A stretch of 64,000 bases of DNA from Aequorivita lipolytica (GCF_007997135.1 NZ_VORU01000001.1:186001-250000), one strand, 5' to 3'. Positions 7,547 through 16,944 are shown, counted from the stretch's first letter. Numbers and translations: made by a program. The notes: generated by a model not told the origin, from the letters alone.

Positions 7547-8074
7547 ATGCAAACTAAAACCCAAAACACAAAACGCTACAATATTTGGATATGGATCCTC
7601 TCTATTGCAATCCCAGTAGCGGTTGCGGCATTATTCACCGTAAGAATTCCCGGTGTGGAAAGACTGGGTTTTTTGCCGCCAATTTATGCAACAATTAATG
7701 GTCTAACTGCAATAATTCTTATAGTTGCGGTTTATCAAATTAAAAAAGGAAATAGAAAAACCCACGAATTACTTATGAAAACCGCTATCGGATTTTCAGT
7801 GTTATTTCTTGTAATGTACGTGGCCTATCATATGACCTCAGATTCTACGCCCTTTGGTGGCGAAGGAATGATTAGATACATCTATTATTTTATACTTATA
7901 ACGCATATTTTATTGTCGATAGTCGTTATACCTTTTGTACTCATAACTTATGTTCGTGCTATTTCCGGACAGTTTTATAAACATAGAAAAATTGCGCGAA
8001 TCACTTTTCCGCTTTGGCTTTATGTTGCGTTAACTGGTGTAATAGTTTATTTAATGATTTCACCCTATTATTAG
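7547..8074 (+). CDS. DUF420 family membrane protein
   Basis: 175 residues with five hydrophobic segments (about 12-30, 43-62, 75-96, 113-138, 150-172). It carries conserved His positions in the membrane, including AYHMTSDSTPFGG and HILLSIVVIPFV. DUF420 proteins are small membrane proteins that recur beside SCO and heme-copper oxidase genes; a part in oxidase assembly or heme handling is assumed from this association and is not demonstrated. It is tightly spaced behind SCO. Confidence 0.85.
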   Translation: MQTKTQNTKRYNIWIWILSIAIPVAVAALFTVRIPGVERLGFLPPIYATINGLTAIILIVAVYQIKKGNRKTHELLMKTAIGFSVLFLVMYVAYHMTSDSTPFGGEGMIRYIYYFILITHILLSIVVIPFVLITYVRAISGQFYKHRKIARITFPLWLYVALTGVIVYLMISPYY

Positions 8075-8076
8075 GC

Positions 8077-8125
8077 GTGAGAAGTGAGATATTAGATTTT
8101 GAAACCTGAAACCTGAAAGCTGAAA
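8077..8125 (+). repeat. Heptamer-phased tract ending two bases before a start codon
   Basis: Seven consecutive 7-nt words (GTGAGAA, GTGAGAT, ATTAGAT, TTTGAAA, CCTGAAA, CCTGAAA, GCTGAAA) fill the gap from three bases after the DUF420 stop to two bases before the next ATG. Position 6 is A in all seven. The 22-nt stretch at 8097-8118 recurs at 35275-35296. Confidence 0.6.
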
Positions 8126-8127
8126 CA

Positions 8128-8361
8128 ATGAAACTTAAAGTTTTTATTACGATACTTCTTTTTTTAATAATGATTCTTCCTGCGGAAGCCCAATGTGCAA
8201 TGTGTCGCGCCGTCTTGGAAAGTGAGGAAAGTGGGCAGACAGCGAAAGGCATCAACAACGGAATTATCTATCTAATGATTTTTCCATATTTACTAATTGG
8301 CGGCATCGGCTTTGCTATTTACCGAAGCCGCAAGAAGGCACGCAAAGAGCAAACCTTGTAG
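8128..8361 (+). CDS. Small membrane protein with CxxC motif
   Basis: This 77-residue protein has a signal-like segment (residues 1-21). The motif AQCAMCRAV follows directly, so Cys and the CxxC sit at the start of the mature part. One membrane helix (about 47-65) and a basic tail come last. It belongs with the SCO/DUF420 genes by position and orientation and is commonly seen at the end of such loci in flavobacteria. The CxxC could bind metal or act as a redox pair; no function is known to me. Confidence 0.7.
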   Translation: MKLKVFITILLFLIMILPAEAQCAMCRAVLESEESGQTAKGINNGIIYLMIFPYLLIGGIGFAIYRSRKKARKEQTL

Positions 8362-8388
8362 TTTTTCTAAATACTGTGTAACACTTCC

Positions 8389-8475
8389 CCAATATTGGAG
8401 TCTTATAAATGGCTGAAACGATTAAAGTATTCAAGTCTTAACAAGAATTTCACATTTAGCAGGGGATTTCCCCTT
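8389..8475 (+). promoter_or_regulatory. Palindromes upstream of the efflux operon
   Basis: The perfect 10-bp palindrome CCAATATTGG is at 8389-8398. A short G/C hairpin, AGGGGATTTCCCCT, is at 8461-8474, followed by TTATTTTG. The hairpin could end transcription from the SCO genes or form part of the control region of the ABC operon starting at 8502. No exact TAnnTTTG box is present. Confidence 0.35.
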
Positions 8476-8501
8476 TATTTTGTAAATCAACAATTTTTAG
8501 G

Positions 8502-9209
8502 ATGATAGAGATAAAAGATCTTCACAAATCGTATCACATGGGTAAAAATTCACTCCATGTTTTAAAAGGAATAAACTTCTCGGTTTCTGAAGGCGAAATG
8601 GTTTCCATCATGGGTTCATCCGGTTCGGGAAAATCTACCTTGCTAAATATTCTCGGAATTCTTGATGAAGCAGACGAAGGAACCTATACTCTTGACGGAA
8701 CACTCATTAAAAACTTAAACGAAAAGGTTGCGGCGCGTTATCGCAATAAATTCCTGGGCTTCATCTTTCAATCTTTCAATCTCATAAACTATAAATCTGC
8801 ATTGGAAAATGTGGCAATGCCGCTTTACTACCAAGGTGTAAAACGAAACATTCGCACAGAAAAAGCCATGCACTATCTCGAAAAAGTAGGCTTGGCAGAT
8901 TGGGCTACCCATCTTCCGAATGAGCTTTCTGGTGGACAAAAACAGCGTGTAGCAATTGCCCGAGCCTTGGCTAGCGATCCCAAAGTATTGCTTGCAGATG
9001 AACCTACGGGCGCGCTGGACACAAAAACTTCTTACGAAGTAATGGAGCTTATACAGGGTATTAACGACGAGGGTAAAACAATCCTCATCGTCACCCACGA
9101 AGATGATATTGCGCACATGACCAAACGTATCGTGAATTTAAAGGATGGAATTATTATTGACGATTCGGTAGTAACCCAAGTTAGGGCCAAAAGCGAAGCC
9201 TATGTTTAA
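8502..9209 (+). CDS. ABC transporter ATP-binding protein (MacB/LolD type)
   Basis: 235-residue ATPase with all ABC motifs: Walker [10 protein letters not shown] (38-46), Q-loop FQSFN, signature LSGGQ, Walker [13 protein letters not shown] and the switch VTHE. The sequence is of the class that energises MacB/FtsX-type permeases, which act as mechanotransmitters on periplasmic partners. It overlaps the first permease by 8 nt, so the two are translationally coupled. It heads an operon with two permeases, two adaptors and a TolC protein. Confidence 0.93.
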   Translation: MIEIKDLHKSYHMGKNSLHVLKGINFSVSEGEMVSIMGSSGSGKSTLLNILGILDEADEGTYTLDGTLIKNLNEKVAARYRNKFLGFIFQSFNLINYKSALENVAMPLYYQGVKRNIRTEKAMHYLEKVGLADWATHLPNELSGGQKQRVAIARALASDPKVLLADEPTGALDTKTSYEVMELIQGINDEGKTILIVTHEDDIAHMTKRIVNLKDGIIIDDSVVTQVRAKSEAYV

Positions 9210-10446
9210 TATTGAACGCTGGCAGGAGATTTTTGAAGCAATTAGCAAAAACAAATTGCGAACTTTTTTAACGGGTCTTTCCGTGGCTTCGGGAATTTTT
9301 ATTTTGGTTATTCTACTCGCTATCGGTCAAGGCATGTCCAACGGCGTTGCAAAGGAATTTGAAAATGATGCCACTAACCGCATTAGTGTTTGGACCAATG
9401 TTACTTCAGTTGAATACAAAGGAATGAATCCCGGTAGAATCATTGAAATGGACAACCGCGATTATGAAATGGCGGTCAATAAAAATAGTGATAAAATAGA
9501 ACTTAAGTCCGGAGTTTACAGTCGTTGGGGTCAATTGACCACTTATAAAAAGGAAAACGGAAGCTACAGGGTAGAAGGCGTTCGTGGCGATTATCAATTT
9601 CTAGAAAACGCAACTTTGGTTGTTGGTAGGTACATTAATCAAAACGATCTTAATTCTTTCGAGAAAAACGCCGTTATAGGAAATCAAGTTTATTTAGATC
9701 TTTTTAAAGGAAAAGATGCTATTGGCGAATATATTGACATTGCCGGAATAAAGTTTAAAGTTGTTGGGGTATATACCGATCCCGGCGGAGAAAGGGAAGA
9801 AACGCGTGTTTTTATTCCATTAACAACTGCACAACGAGTCTATAACGCTGGCGATAAACTTAGATCGATTGCTTTCACTCTTGAAAAGCACGATAAATAT
9901 GAAGATGCCCTAGCCGCTTCCGAAGCCTTTTCAGCAGAATTGGAAGCAGATTTAAAAGCCAAACACACCATTGCGCCAACAGATGAAAGGGCGGTAAACG
10001 TGAACAATACTTTGGAAAACGCCAAAAAATTTTATGACCTAAATATTATGATTCGGTGGTTCTTTTGGGGTGTAGGTATTTGTACAATAATTGCAGGGGT
10101 AGTAGGCGTTAGCAATATTATGCTAATTATAGTGAAGGAACGTACTAAGGAAATTGGCATACGCAAAGCCATTGGTGCACAGCCTTGGTCCATCATTGGA
10201 ATGATACTTCACGAATCTATTTTTGTTACCGCAATCGCAGGATTTATAGGTTTAATTTTCAGCCTCATACTGTTGCAAGTGGTTGGGCCCTTTATTGAAA
10301 CAGATTATATCCGCAATCCTTCCGTAGACTTTTCAGTAGCAATTACAACTGTTATCATACTTGTGGTTGCAGGCGCTATCGCTGGTTTTTTCCCAGCTTA
10401 CAGAGCCGCGAATATTAAACCTATAGAAGCGTTGCGCGATGAGTAA
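9202..10446 (+). CDS. MacB-like ABC transporter permease 1
   Basis: 414 residues. Helix 1 lies near residues 20-42, followed by a large periplasmic MacB-PCD domain (about 45-270) and an FtsX domain with three helices in the last 130 residues. The conserved cytoplasmic loop NIMLIIVKERTKEIGIRKAIGA is present. Unlike E. coli MacB, the ATPase is a separate protein. It overlaps both the ATPase gene and the next permease gene by 8 nt. The two permeases are clear paralogues and probably form a heterodimer. Confidence 0.92.
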   Translation: MFNIERWQEIFEAISKNKLRTFLTGLSVASGIFILVILLAIGQGMSNGVAKEFENDATNRISVWTNVTSVEYKGMNPGRIIEMDNRDYEMAVNKNSDKIELKSGVYSRWGQLTTYKKENGSYRVEGVRGDYQFLENATLVVGRYINQNDLNSFEKNAVIGNQVYLDLFKGKDAIGEYIDIAGIKFKVVGVYTDPGGEREETRVFIPLTTAQRVYNAGDKLRSIAFTLEKHDKYEDALAASEAFSAELEADLKAKHTIAPTDERAVNVNNTLENAKKFYDLNIMIRWFFWGVGICTIIAGVVGVSNIMLIIVKERTKEIGIRKAIGAQPWSIIGMILHESIFVTAIAGFIGLIFSLILLQVVGPFIETDYIRNPSVDFSVAITTVIILVVAGAIAGFFPAYRAANIKPIEALRDE

Positions 10447-11710
10447 ACTATTCAGCAGAGACAGTTGGGCAGAAATCATAGAAGCCCTTAGCAGCAATTG
10501 GTTCAGAACCGTTATGACCGCCTTCGGTGTACTTTGGGGCATTTTTATCTTGGTAATTTTGCTCGCTGCTGGCAATGGTTTAGAGAATGGCATAAAACAA
10601 GGCTTCAATGGGATGGCAACAAATTCCATGTTTATGTGGTCCCAAACTGCTTCACAACCGTATAAAGGTTTGCCAAAGGGGCGCAGATATAATTTCAAAA
10701 CAAATGATGTTCCGGCAATTAAGCAAAGTGTACCTGGCCTACGTTTCGTTTCACCTAGAAACCAATTAGGAGGTTTTCGCGGAAGTAATAATGTTGTGCG
10801 CGGTCTTCAAACGGGTGCTTTCAACGTTTATGGAGACTATCCTGAAATAATTCAACAACAACCGATGGATATCACTTCGGGACGCTTTGTAAACTATTCA
10901 GATATAAACGAAAAACGCAAAGTTGCTATTATTGGGAGCGGCGTTCAAAGTGCTTTATACAATCCGGGAGAAGAGGTTATAGGCTCCTATATTAAAATTA
11001 ATGGTGTAAATTTTATGGTGGTGGGCACCTATAAAAAGAAAGGAAACAATGGCGATCCCGAAGAAATGCAAAAGGAAATTTATGTGCCCTTCACGGCATT
11101 CTCCCAAGCGTTTAATATGGGCGATGTTGTAGGTTGGATGGCTATTACCGCCGAAGATGGATACTCAATAACCGAACTAAAATCGCAAGTTTTTGACGTT
11201 ATAAAAACACGCCACACCATCAATCCAAACGACGATCGTGCCGTAGGTAATTTTGATCTTTACGAAGAGTTTAGCAAAATAACAGGACTGTTTACCGCAC
11301 TTAATTTTGTGGCTTATTTTGTGGGAATTTTGGTACTGCTTTCGGGAATCATAGGTATTAGCAACATTATGCTAATTGTGGTAAAGGAACGCACAAAAGA
11401 AATTGGCATACGCCGTGCCTTGGGCGCAACGCCGTGGAGTATTCGTTCACAAATTCTATTGGAATCTATATTCTTGACTATCGTTTCGGGTATGGCGGGA
11501 ATTGTATTGGCAACAGCAGTGCTTTGGCTTGTAAACTATCAACTAAGTGGAATGGATACCAGCGAGATGATGTTTATTAACCCATCCGTCAACATTGGCG
11601 TTGTATTTATAGCACTCACAATTTTGATTGTTTCTGGTTTATTGGCTGGATTGATTCCTGCGCAGAACGCAATAAAAATTAGGCCAGTTGAAGCATTGCG
11701 AACAGAATAG
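10439..11710 (+). CDS. MacB-like ABC transporter permease 2
   Basis: 423 residues, same architecture as the preceding permease: one N-terminal helix, a periplasmic domain and an FtsX domain with three C-terminal helices. The loop NIMLIVVKERTKEIGIRRALGA is nearly identical to that of permease 1. The gene starts inside the end of permease 1, with an 8-nt overlap. The pair with one ATPase would form a heteromeric MacB-type exporter that works with the adaptor and TolC genes downstream. The exported substrate cannot be told from sequence. Confidence 0.92.
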   Translation: MSKLFSRDSWAEIIEALSSNWFRTVMTAFGVLWGIFILVILLAAGNGLENGIKQGFNGMATNSMFMWSQTASQPYKGLPKGRRYNFKTNDVPAIKQSVPGLRFVSPRNQLGGFRGSNNVVRGLQTGAFNVYGDYPEIIQQQPMDITSGRFVNYSDINEKRKVAIIGSGVQSALYNPGEEVIGSYIKINGVNFMVVGTYKKKGNNGDPEEMQKEIYVPFTAFSQAFNMGDVVGWMAITAEDGYSITELKSQVFDVIKTRHTINPNDDRAVGNFDLYEEFSKITGLFTALNFVAYFVGILVLLSGIIGISNIMLIVVKERTKEIGIRRALGATPWSIRSQILLESIFLTIVSGMAGIVLATAVLWLVNYQLSGMDTSEMMFINPSVNIGVVFIALTILIVSGLLAGLIPAQNAIKIRPVEALRTE

Positions 11711-11725
11711 AAAGATGAAAAAATA

Positions 11726-12145
11726 ATGGAATTTATAAGCGATCCAAAAGTGGCAGCAGTTTTTGAAAGCTATCCCAAGACAATGCAAAAACAAATGTTT
11801 CACCTTCGGGAATTGATCTTAAACACTGCGACTGAAACGGATGGCGTAGCAAAAATTGAGGAAACATTGAAATGGGGCGAGCCAAGCTATGTAACAAAAT
11901 ATGGAAGCACGATACGTATAGCTTGGAAAGAAAAAGCTCCAGAACAATACGCAATGTATTTTAAATGCACTTCCCAATTGGTTCCAACATTTAGAACAGT
12001 TTATAAGGAAAAATTCAATTTTGAAAAAAACAGAGCGATAGTTTTTAAACTAAATGAGGAAATACCCAATGCTGAATTAAAGCACTGTATTTCATTAGCG
12101 CTTACATATCATAAAATAAAACATTTGCCACTTTTGGGTGCTTAA
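11726..12145 (+). CDS. DUF1801 domain-containing protein
   Basis: A 139-residue soluble protein with the YdhG/DUF1801 fold, recognised by the LKWGEPSY segment and the iron-chaperone-like layout. It starts 15 nt after permease 2 and lies inside the efflux operon, separating permeases from adaptors. DUF1801 proteins are small cytosolic proteins of uncertain function, some annotated as iron chaperones (Fra-like). Its position suggests co-expression with the exporter but gives no clear mechanistic link. Confidence 0.8.
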   Translation: MEFISDPKVAAVFESYPKTMQKQMFHLRELILNTATETDGVAKIEETLKWGEPSYVTKYGSTIRIAWKEKAPEQYAMYFKCTSQLVPTFRTVYKEKFNFEKNRAIVFKLNEEIPNAELKHCISLALTYHKIKHLPLLGA

Positions 12146-12206
12146 TGAAAATATTTTAGACAAAAAAATCATCAATTACAAAACATAATTTCAACAATCA
12201 ACTAAA

Positions 12207-13376
12207 ATGAAAAAATCAAAAACCATAATCATCCTAGCCACAATTGCAGTGCTTTTTGCAGTATCTATGTATTGGCTCTATTCAAAAAACATGGAAGATC
12301 CAATCGTTTATGAAACCGAAAAACCTGCAATGGGTTCAATAGTGAAAAAAACAGTGGCTACTGGAAGTATTGTTCCTAAGGAAGAAGTGCTCATAAAACC
12401 AAACATTTCAGGAATTATTGACGAGATTTTTGTGGAAGCAGGCGAAATTGTAAAAGCTGGAGACCTGATAGCGAAGGTGAAAGTAGTGCCGAATGTTTCT
12501 TCTTTAAACAGCGCCAAAAATAATATTAGCAGCGTTCGCACACAAGTTGAAACTGCGCGTCTCGCTTTTGAAAACCAGAAGAGCATTTACAACCGTCAGA
12601 AAGAACTTTTTGAAAAAGGTGTAATCTCTGCCAATGAATTTGACAATGCGCAATTATCATTCAATCAATCGCAACAAAGACTGAAACAGGAACAGGTAGG
12701 CCTTACTGCGGCAAGTCAAAATTACGACATCGTAAGGACCGGAACAACCAGCGGTATGGGTGCTTCGGCTAATACCGAGATTCGCGCTACGGTTTCAGGA
12801 ATGGTGCTTGATGTTCCCGTAAAAACCGGAAATCAGGTTATCGAGGCAAATAACTTTAACGATGGCACCACAATAGCAACCTTAGCCGATGTAGACAAAA
12901 TGATTTTTGAAGGAAAGGTTGATGAAAGTGAAGTAGGAAAAATAAAGGAGGGTCTTCCACTTGAAATTACCGTGGGCGCACTTCCCGATAAAACTTTTAA
13001 TGCCGAATTGGATTACATTGCCCCAAAAGGGGTAGATGAGAATGGTGCGATCCAGTTTGAAATTAAGGGAACGATGAAAAATCTCGATACTACCAATACT
13101 TTTATCCGTGCAGGTTTAAGTGCCAATGCTTCTATTATTTTGGCTAAAGCTGAAAACGTTTTGACCATTAAAGAGGCTTTGGTTCAATATGATTCAAAAA
13201 CCCAGAAACCATTTGTGGAAGTAATGATCGGTGACCAGGAATTTGAAAGAAGAGAAATAGAGTTGGGCATTAGTGATGGGATAGATGTTGAAGTAAAGAG
13301 CGGGGTTTCCAAAGATGATAGTATAAAGGTTTGGAACCAATTGAAACCTGCAACACCGTCGGGTAGTAGAGGTTAA
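12207..13376 (+). CDS. Efflux periplasmic adaptor (MacA/HlyD type), copy 1
   Basis: 389 residues. An N-terminal membrane anchor (about 6-25) is followed by a barrel-sandwich half-motif (AGEIVKAGDLIAKV), an alpha-helical hairpin (about 95-170), the second barrel half and a beta-barrel/membrane-proximal domain. The layout matches MacA-like membrane fusion proteins that bridge an inner-membrane exporter and TolC. It has no lipobox. The gene is followed by the TolC gene and a second adaptor. Confidence 0.9.
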   Translation: MKKSKTIIILATIAVLFAVSMYWLYSKNMEDPIVYETEKPAMGSIVKKTVATGSIVPKEEVLIKPNISGIIDEIFVEAGEIVKAGDLIAKVKVVPNVSSLNSAKNNISSVRTQVETARLAFENQKSIYNRQKELFEKGVISANEFDNAQLSFNQSQQRLKQEQVGLTAASQNYDIVRTGTTSGMGASANTEIRATVSGMVLDVPVKTGNQVIEANNFNDGTTIATLADVDKMIFEGKVDESEVGKIKEGLPLEITVGALPDKTFNAELDYIAPKGVDENGAIQFEIKGTMKNLDTTNTFIRAGLSANASIILAKAENVLTIKEALVQYDSKTQKPFVEVMIGDQEFERREIELGISDGIDVEVKSGVSKDDSIKVWNQLKPATPSGSRG

Positions 13377-13445
13377 ATATTTAATTTTATAAAACTTTGT
13401 AACGCAATGGCAAAGCAAAAGACTTATTCAACAATAGAAAAACTT

Positions 13446-14882
13446 ATGAAGAAGATAGCAATACCTTTGTTTTTTTTGATACTCACAATTTCATTGAATG
13501 CCCAAAACAAACAGTGGACTTTGGAAGAAGCCATTAATAAGGCTTTGGAAGAGAATATCTCAGTAAAACAAGGACAACTGGATGTAGAACTTGCAGATAT
13601 TGACAAACTAAATGCTATAGGCAATTATCTGCCATCGTTTAATGTTTCAGGATCTAATTCGTGGAATACTGGACTTACTCAGAATATTACCACGGGAGTG
13701 CTCCAAAATCAAACTACGCGCAACTTTTCTGCCAATGCTACTTTGGGTATTACAATTTTTGACGGCTTAAACAATTTACGTCAGGCCCAGCGCGCTAAAC
13801 TTTCAAAACTTGCTGCTCAGTTCAATCTAAAACAAATTGAAGATAATACGGCTCTTTTGGTTGCAAATGCATATTTGGAAATTCTTTTCAATAAAGAAAA
13901 CCTCGCAGTTATAAAAGCCCAGCATAAAATTACTTCGGAACAGTTAGAACGTTCAAACCAGTTGGTGGACGCAGGTTCTATTCCGCGCGGAGATTTATTG
14001 GAAATACAGTCCACATCGGCCAATGAGGAACAACGTATTGTGGTTGCCGAAAATAATATTCGTATTTCGCTTATAAATCTGGCGCAAATTATTCAGATAA
14101 AAGACTATGAAAACTTTGATATTGCCGAGTCCTCCTATGAGGCACCATTGACGGACATTACTGAAAAAACTCCAGAGGAAATTATAGCGAAAGCAAAAGC
14201 GGAAAGACCAGAACTTCAAATTGCCGAAGCAAACATAGCACTTGCGGAAAAAGACGTGCAGATTGCCAGAAGCAATTATTATCCAAATTTAGAAGGTTTT
14301 ATAAACTACAATACGCGTGAATCTGGAGCCGACCGAATTCTGCAGGGTGGAGTAGATCCCAATCAGCCAACCCAGGTAATTGGCCAAGTGGAAGATACAG
14401 GACAGACCGTGGTTGCGCCCAACTTTGGCCTGCTTACAAGTCCACCGGCACCATTTTTTGAACAGTTGTATCTTAATGACGGAATTTCTTATGGCCTTCA
14501 GTTAAATATCCCTATCTTAAATGGATTTTCCACACGAGCTTCCGTACAGCGAAATAAAATAAATGTGAAGCGTGCAGAATTCCAAAAAGAACAGGCAGAG
14601 CTCGAGTTGGAATCAAACGTCTATCAAGCTTATACAGATGTTTTGGGAGCCAGAAAAGCATATCAGGCGGCGATGGTTGCCGTACAGGCACAAGAACAGG
14701 CTTACCAATACTCAACGGACCGTTTTGATGTGGGATTGCTGAATTCATTTGATTTTAGCCAAGCCAAATTTCGACTTGAAAATGCACAGAGCGAGGCATT
14801 GCGGGCAAAGTACGATTATATCTTTAAAATTAAAGTGCTGGAACTGTACTTTGGAATTCCGGCCACAGAGCTAAAATTTTAA
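13446..14882 (+). CDS. TolC family outer-membrane efflux protein
   Basis: About 478 residues from the ATG at 13446, chosen because the signal peptide (MKKIAIPLFFLILTISLNAQ) begins there; an in-frame ATG at 13407 would add 13 polar residues before it. Two OEP repeats are visible, each with long amphipathic helices rich in Ala, Gln and Glu, and the second includes QAELELESNVYQAY. It forms the outer-membrane channel for the MacB-like exporter encoded around it. It is the only TolC gene between two adaptor genes. Confidence 0.92.
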   Translation: MKKIAIPLFFLILTISLNAQNKQWTLEEAINKALEENISVKQGQLDVELADIDKLNAIGNYLPSFNVSGSNSWNTGLTQNITTGVLQNQTTRNFSANATLGITIFDGLNNLRQAQRAKLSKLAAQFNLKQIEDNTALLVANAYLEILFNKENLAVIKAQHKITSEQLERSNQLVDAGSIPRGDLLEIQSTSANEEQRIVVAENNIRISLINLAQIIQIKDYENFDIAESSYEAPLTDITEKTPEEIIAKAKAERPELQIAEANIALAEKDVQIARSNYYPNLEGFINYNTRESGADRILQGGVDPNQPTQVIGQVEDTGQTVVAPNFGLLTSPPAPFFEQLYLNDGISYGLQLNIPILNGFSTRASVQRNKINVKRAEFQKEQAELELESNVYQAYTDVLGARKAYQAAMVAVQAQEQAYQYSTDRFDVGLLNSFDFSQAKFRLENAQSEALRAKYDYIFKIKVLELYFGIPATELKF

Positions 14883-14884
14883 GT

Positions 14885-16165
14885 ATGAAGAAAAAAACAC
14901 TTCTTTGGGTTATTGTAGCCGTAGTTTTGCTGATTGTTATTCTGATTGTTGGGAAAAAAGCAGGCTGGTTTGGAAAATCGGGTGATTTTAAAGAAGTGGA
15001 AATTACTCAAATTTCAGCTATCGATATTATTGAAACTGTTGCCGCCACCGGAAAAATACAACCTGAAATTGAGGTCGCGCTTTCCTCAGAAGTTTCAGGA
15101 GAAATTATTGAGCTTCCCGTAAAGGAAGGACAAACAGTTGAAAAAGGTGATCTGTTGGTTAAAATAAATCCTGACCTTATTCAAGCTGCTGTAAGCCAAT
15201 CACAAGCTGGATTGCAAAATGTTCGCGCTCAACTTTCCCAAGCTCAGGCCAGCGAGAAAAATGCTAAACTAAATTATGAGCGTAATAAAGCTTTGTTTGA
15301 AAAAGGTGTAATCTCAAAAGCTGAATGGGACAAATCCGTAGCGGATTATGACATGGCGCAAGCAAGTACAAAAGCCGTTTATTACAACGTACAAAGTGCG
15401 TCTGCTAATGTGAAACAGTCGGTTGATAATCTTTCCAGAACCAGCATTTATGCTCCCATGAGCGGTACTATCTCAAAGCTTTCTGTAGAATTGGGAGAAA
15501 GAGTTGTGGGAACCGCGCAAATGGCCGGAACCGAAATTGTTCGTGTCGCAAATCTTCAAAATATGGAAGTTGAGGTAGATGTAAACGAAAACGATATTGT
15601 AAAAGTAGCCGTTGGCGATTCTACAATTGTTGAAGTAGATGCCTATTTGAAACGGGAATTTAATGGAGTGGTTACCGAAATTGCAAACAGTGCCCAAAGC
15701 TCACTTACTGCAGATCAGGTTACAAATTTTAAGGTAAAAGTTCGAATATTACCAGAATCGTATAAAGATTTAACACAAGGGAGGCCTGAAAGTTTTTCGC
15801 CTTTTCGACCGGGAATGACTGCAACTGTTGATATAATAACCAACAAAAAGAAAAATATTATTGGAGTTCCAATAAGTTCCATAGTAATAAAAACCGATAC
15901 TACAGATTCAAAAAAATCTTATGCTAGCGAAACTACAAGCGTAAGTGATGAAAAATTTGAGGCAGTTTATGTAAAGGAAGGAGGAGAAGCAAAACTACGC
16001 GTTGTAAAGACAGGAATACAGGATGATTCCAATATTCAAATAATATCTGGCTTGAAAGAAGGCGAAATAGTAATTACAGGGCCTTACAACACAGTTACAA
16101 AATCACTAAAGCAAGGAGATAAAGTGGAGGTTGCTGACCCCAAAAAAGATAAAAAGGAAAAATAA
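14885..16165 (+). CDS. Efflux periplasmic adaptor (MacA/HlyD type), copy 2
   Basis: 426 residues with an N-terminal anchor (about 5-22), a lipoyl-like half-motif (VKEGQTVEKGDLLVKI), a helical hairpin (about 100-180) and barrel domains, ending in a Lys/Asp-rich tail. It starts two bases after the tolC stop. It resembles copy 1 in layout but is only moderately similar in sequence, so one of them may serve a different pump or both may form a mixed hexamer. Its stop codon overlaps the tsaB start (TAATG). Confidence 0.9.
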   Translation: MKKKTLLWVIVAVVLLIVILIVGKKAGWFGKSGDFKEVEITQISAIDIIETVAATGKIQPEIEVALSSEVSGEIIELPVKEGQTVEKGDLLVKINPDLIQAAVSQSQAGLQNVRAQLSQAQASEKNAKLNYERNKALFEKGVISKAEWDKSVADYDMAQASTKAVYYNVQSASANVKQSVDNLSRTSIYAPMSGTISKLSVELGERVVGTAQMAGTEIVRVANLQNMEVEVDVNENDIVKVAVGDSTIVEVDAYLKREFNGVVTEIANSAQSSLTADQVTNFKVKVRILPESYKDLTQGRPESFSPFRPGMTATVDIITNKKKNIIGVPISSIVIKTDTTDSKKSYASETTSVSDEKFEAVYVKEGGEAKLRVVKTGIQDDSNIQIISGLKEGEIVITGPYNTVTKSLKQGDKVEVADPKKDKKEK

Positions 16166-16824
16166 TGGCGGTTATTTTATGTCTTGAAACAGCTACTACC
16201 AATTGTTCCGTGGCTCTTGCCATAAATGGTGTAGTAAAAGCCATTCGTGAAGAAAACAATCAAAAATTCTCCCATGCCGAAAAACTCCACGTATTCATTG
16301 AAGAGGTTTTGGCAGAAGCAAATATTGATAAAAGCGATTTGAACGCCGTAGCGGTTAGTAAAGGGCCAGGTTCTTACACGGGGCTTCGCATTGGCGTTTC
16401 TGCTGCTAAAGGTCTTTGCTTTGCGCTGGATATTCCACTTATTTCCACTTTAACCTTAGAAATACTTGCGCAACAAGTAGCAGATGACAATTCCTATATC
16501 ATCCCATTGCTCGATGCTCGACGAATGGAGGTTTATTCCGCAGTATTCAATTCTGAAAAGGAACAAATTCGCGAAACTAAGGCTGAAATATTAAATGAAA
16601 ATTCTTTTGGGGAATATTTGGAAGAACGCAAAACTGTGTTTATTGGTGATGGTGCAAATAAACTTGAAGCGATATGTTCTCATAAAAACGCCTTGTTTAT
16701 AAACGATGCATTTCCCTCATCTTCAGCAATGGCATCTTTGGTGGAGGCTAAATATAAAATAAGCGACACAGAAAATGTCGCTTATTTTGAACCCTTTTAT
16801 TTAAAGGAATTTATGTTGGGATAG
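16165..16824 (+). CDS. tsaB: tRNA threonylcarbamoyladenosine biosynthesis protein TsaB
   Basis: 219 residues of the ASKHA fold. Conserved segments are ILCLETATTNCSVAL near the N-terminus, SHAEKLH, and KGPGSYTGLRIGVSAAKG. TsaB partners TsaD (with TsaE) to make the t6A modification at position 37 of ANN-decoding tRNAs. The start codon overlaps the stop of the adaptor gene by one base, so this housekeeping gene depends, at least partly, on translation of the efflux operon. Confidence 0.93.
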   Translation: MAVILCLETATTNCSVALAINGVVKAIREENNQKFSHAEKLHVFIEEVLAEANIDKSDLNAVAVSKGPGSYTGLRIGVSAAKGLCFALDIPLISTLTLEILAQQVADDNSYIIPLLDARRMEVYSAVFNSEKEQIRETKAEILNENSFGEYLEERKTVFIGDGANKLEAICSHKNALFINDAFPSSSAMASLVEAKYKISDTENVAYFEPFYLKEFMLG

Positions 16825-16944
16825 TTTTTCTGTATTACTATTTGCTCCTCCTGAGGCGCCTCCATTAGGAGTGTTGAAGTTTTTCTGGGCGGAACAAACA
16901 GAAATGAGAAGCAAGCCGGTAGATAATAAAATGAAATTTTTCAT
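16801..16944 (-). CDS. Small secreted peptide overlapping the tsaB 3' end
   Basis: A 47-residue frame with an ATG start at 16944. It reads as a clear signal sequence (MKNFILLSTGLLLISVCSAQ) and a short Asn/Gly/Ser-rich mature part (KNFNTPNGGASGGANSNTEKL). The last 24 nt overlap tsaB on the opposite strand. A lipobox reading is poor (ISVC, with Val before Cys), so signal peptidase I after CSA is more likely. The signal peptide makes a chance ORF less likely, but I know no family for it. Confidence 0.5.
   Translation of the reverse strand: MKNFILLSTGLLLISVCSAQKNFNTPNGGASGGANSNTEKLSQHKFL

Noticed and set aside
8411-8443. Ten-codon ORF before the efflux operon as a leader peptide
   Set aside because: Too short, no conserved features, no plausible ribosome site; chance is sufficient.
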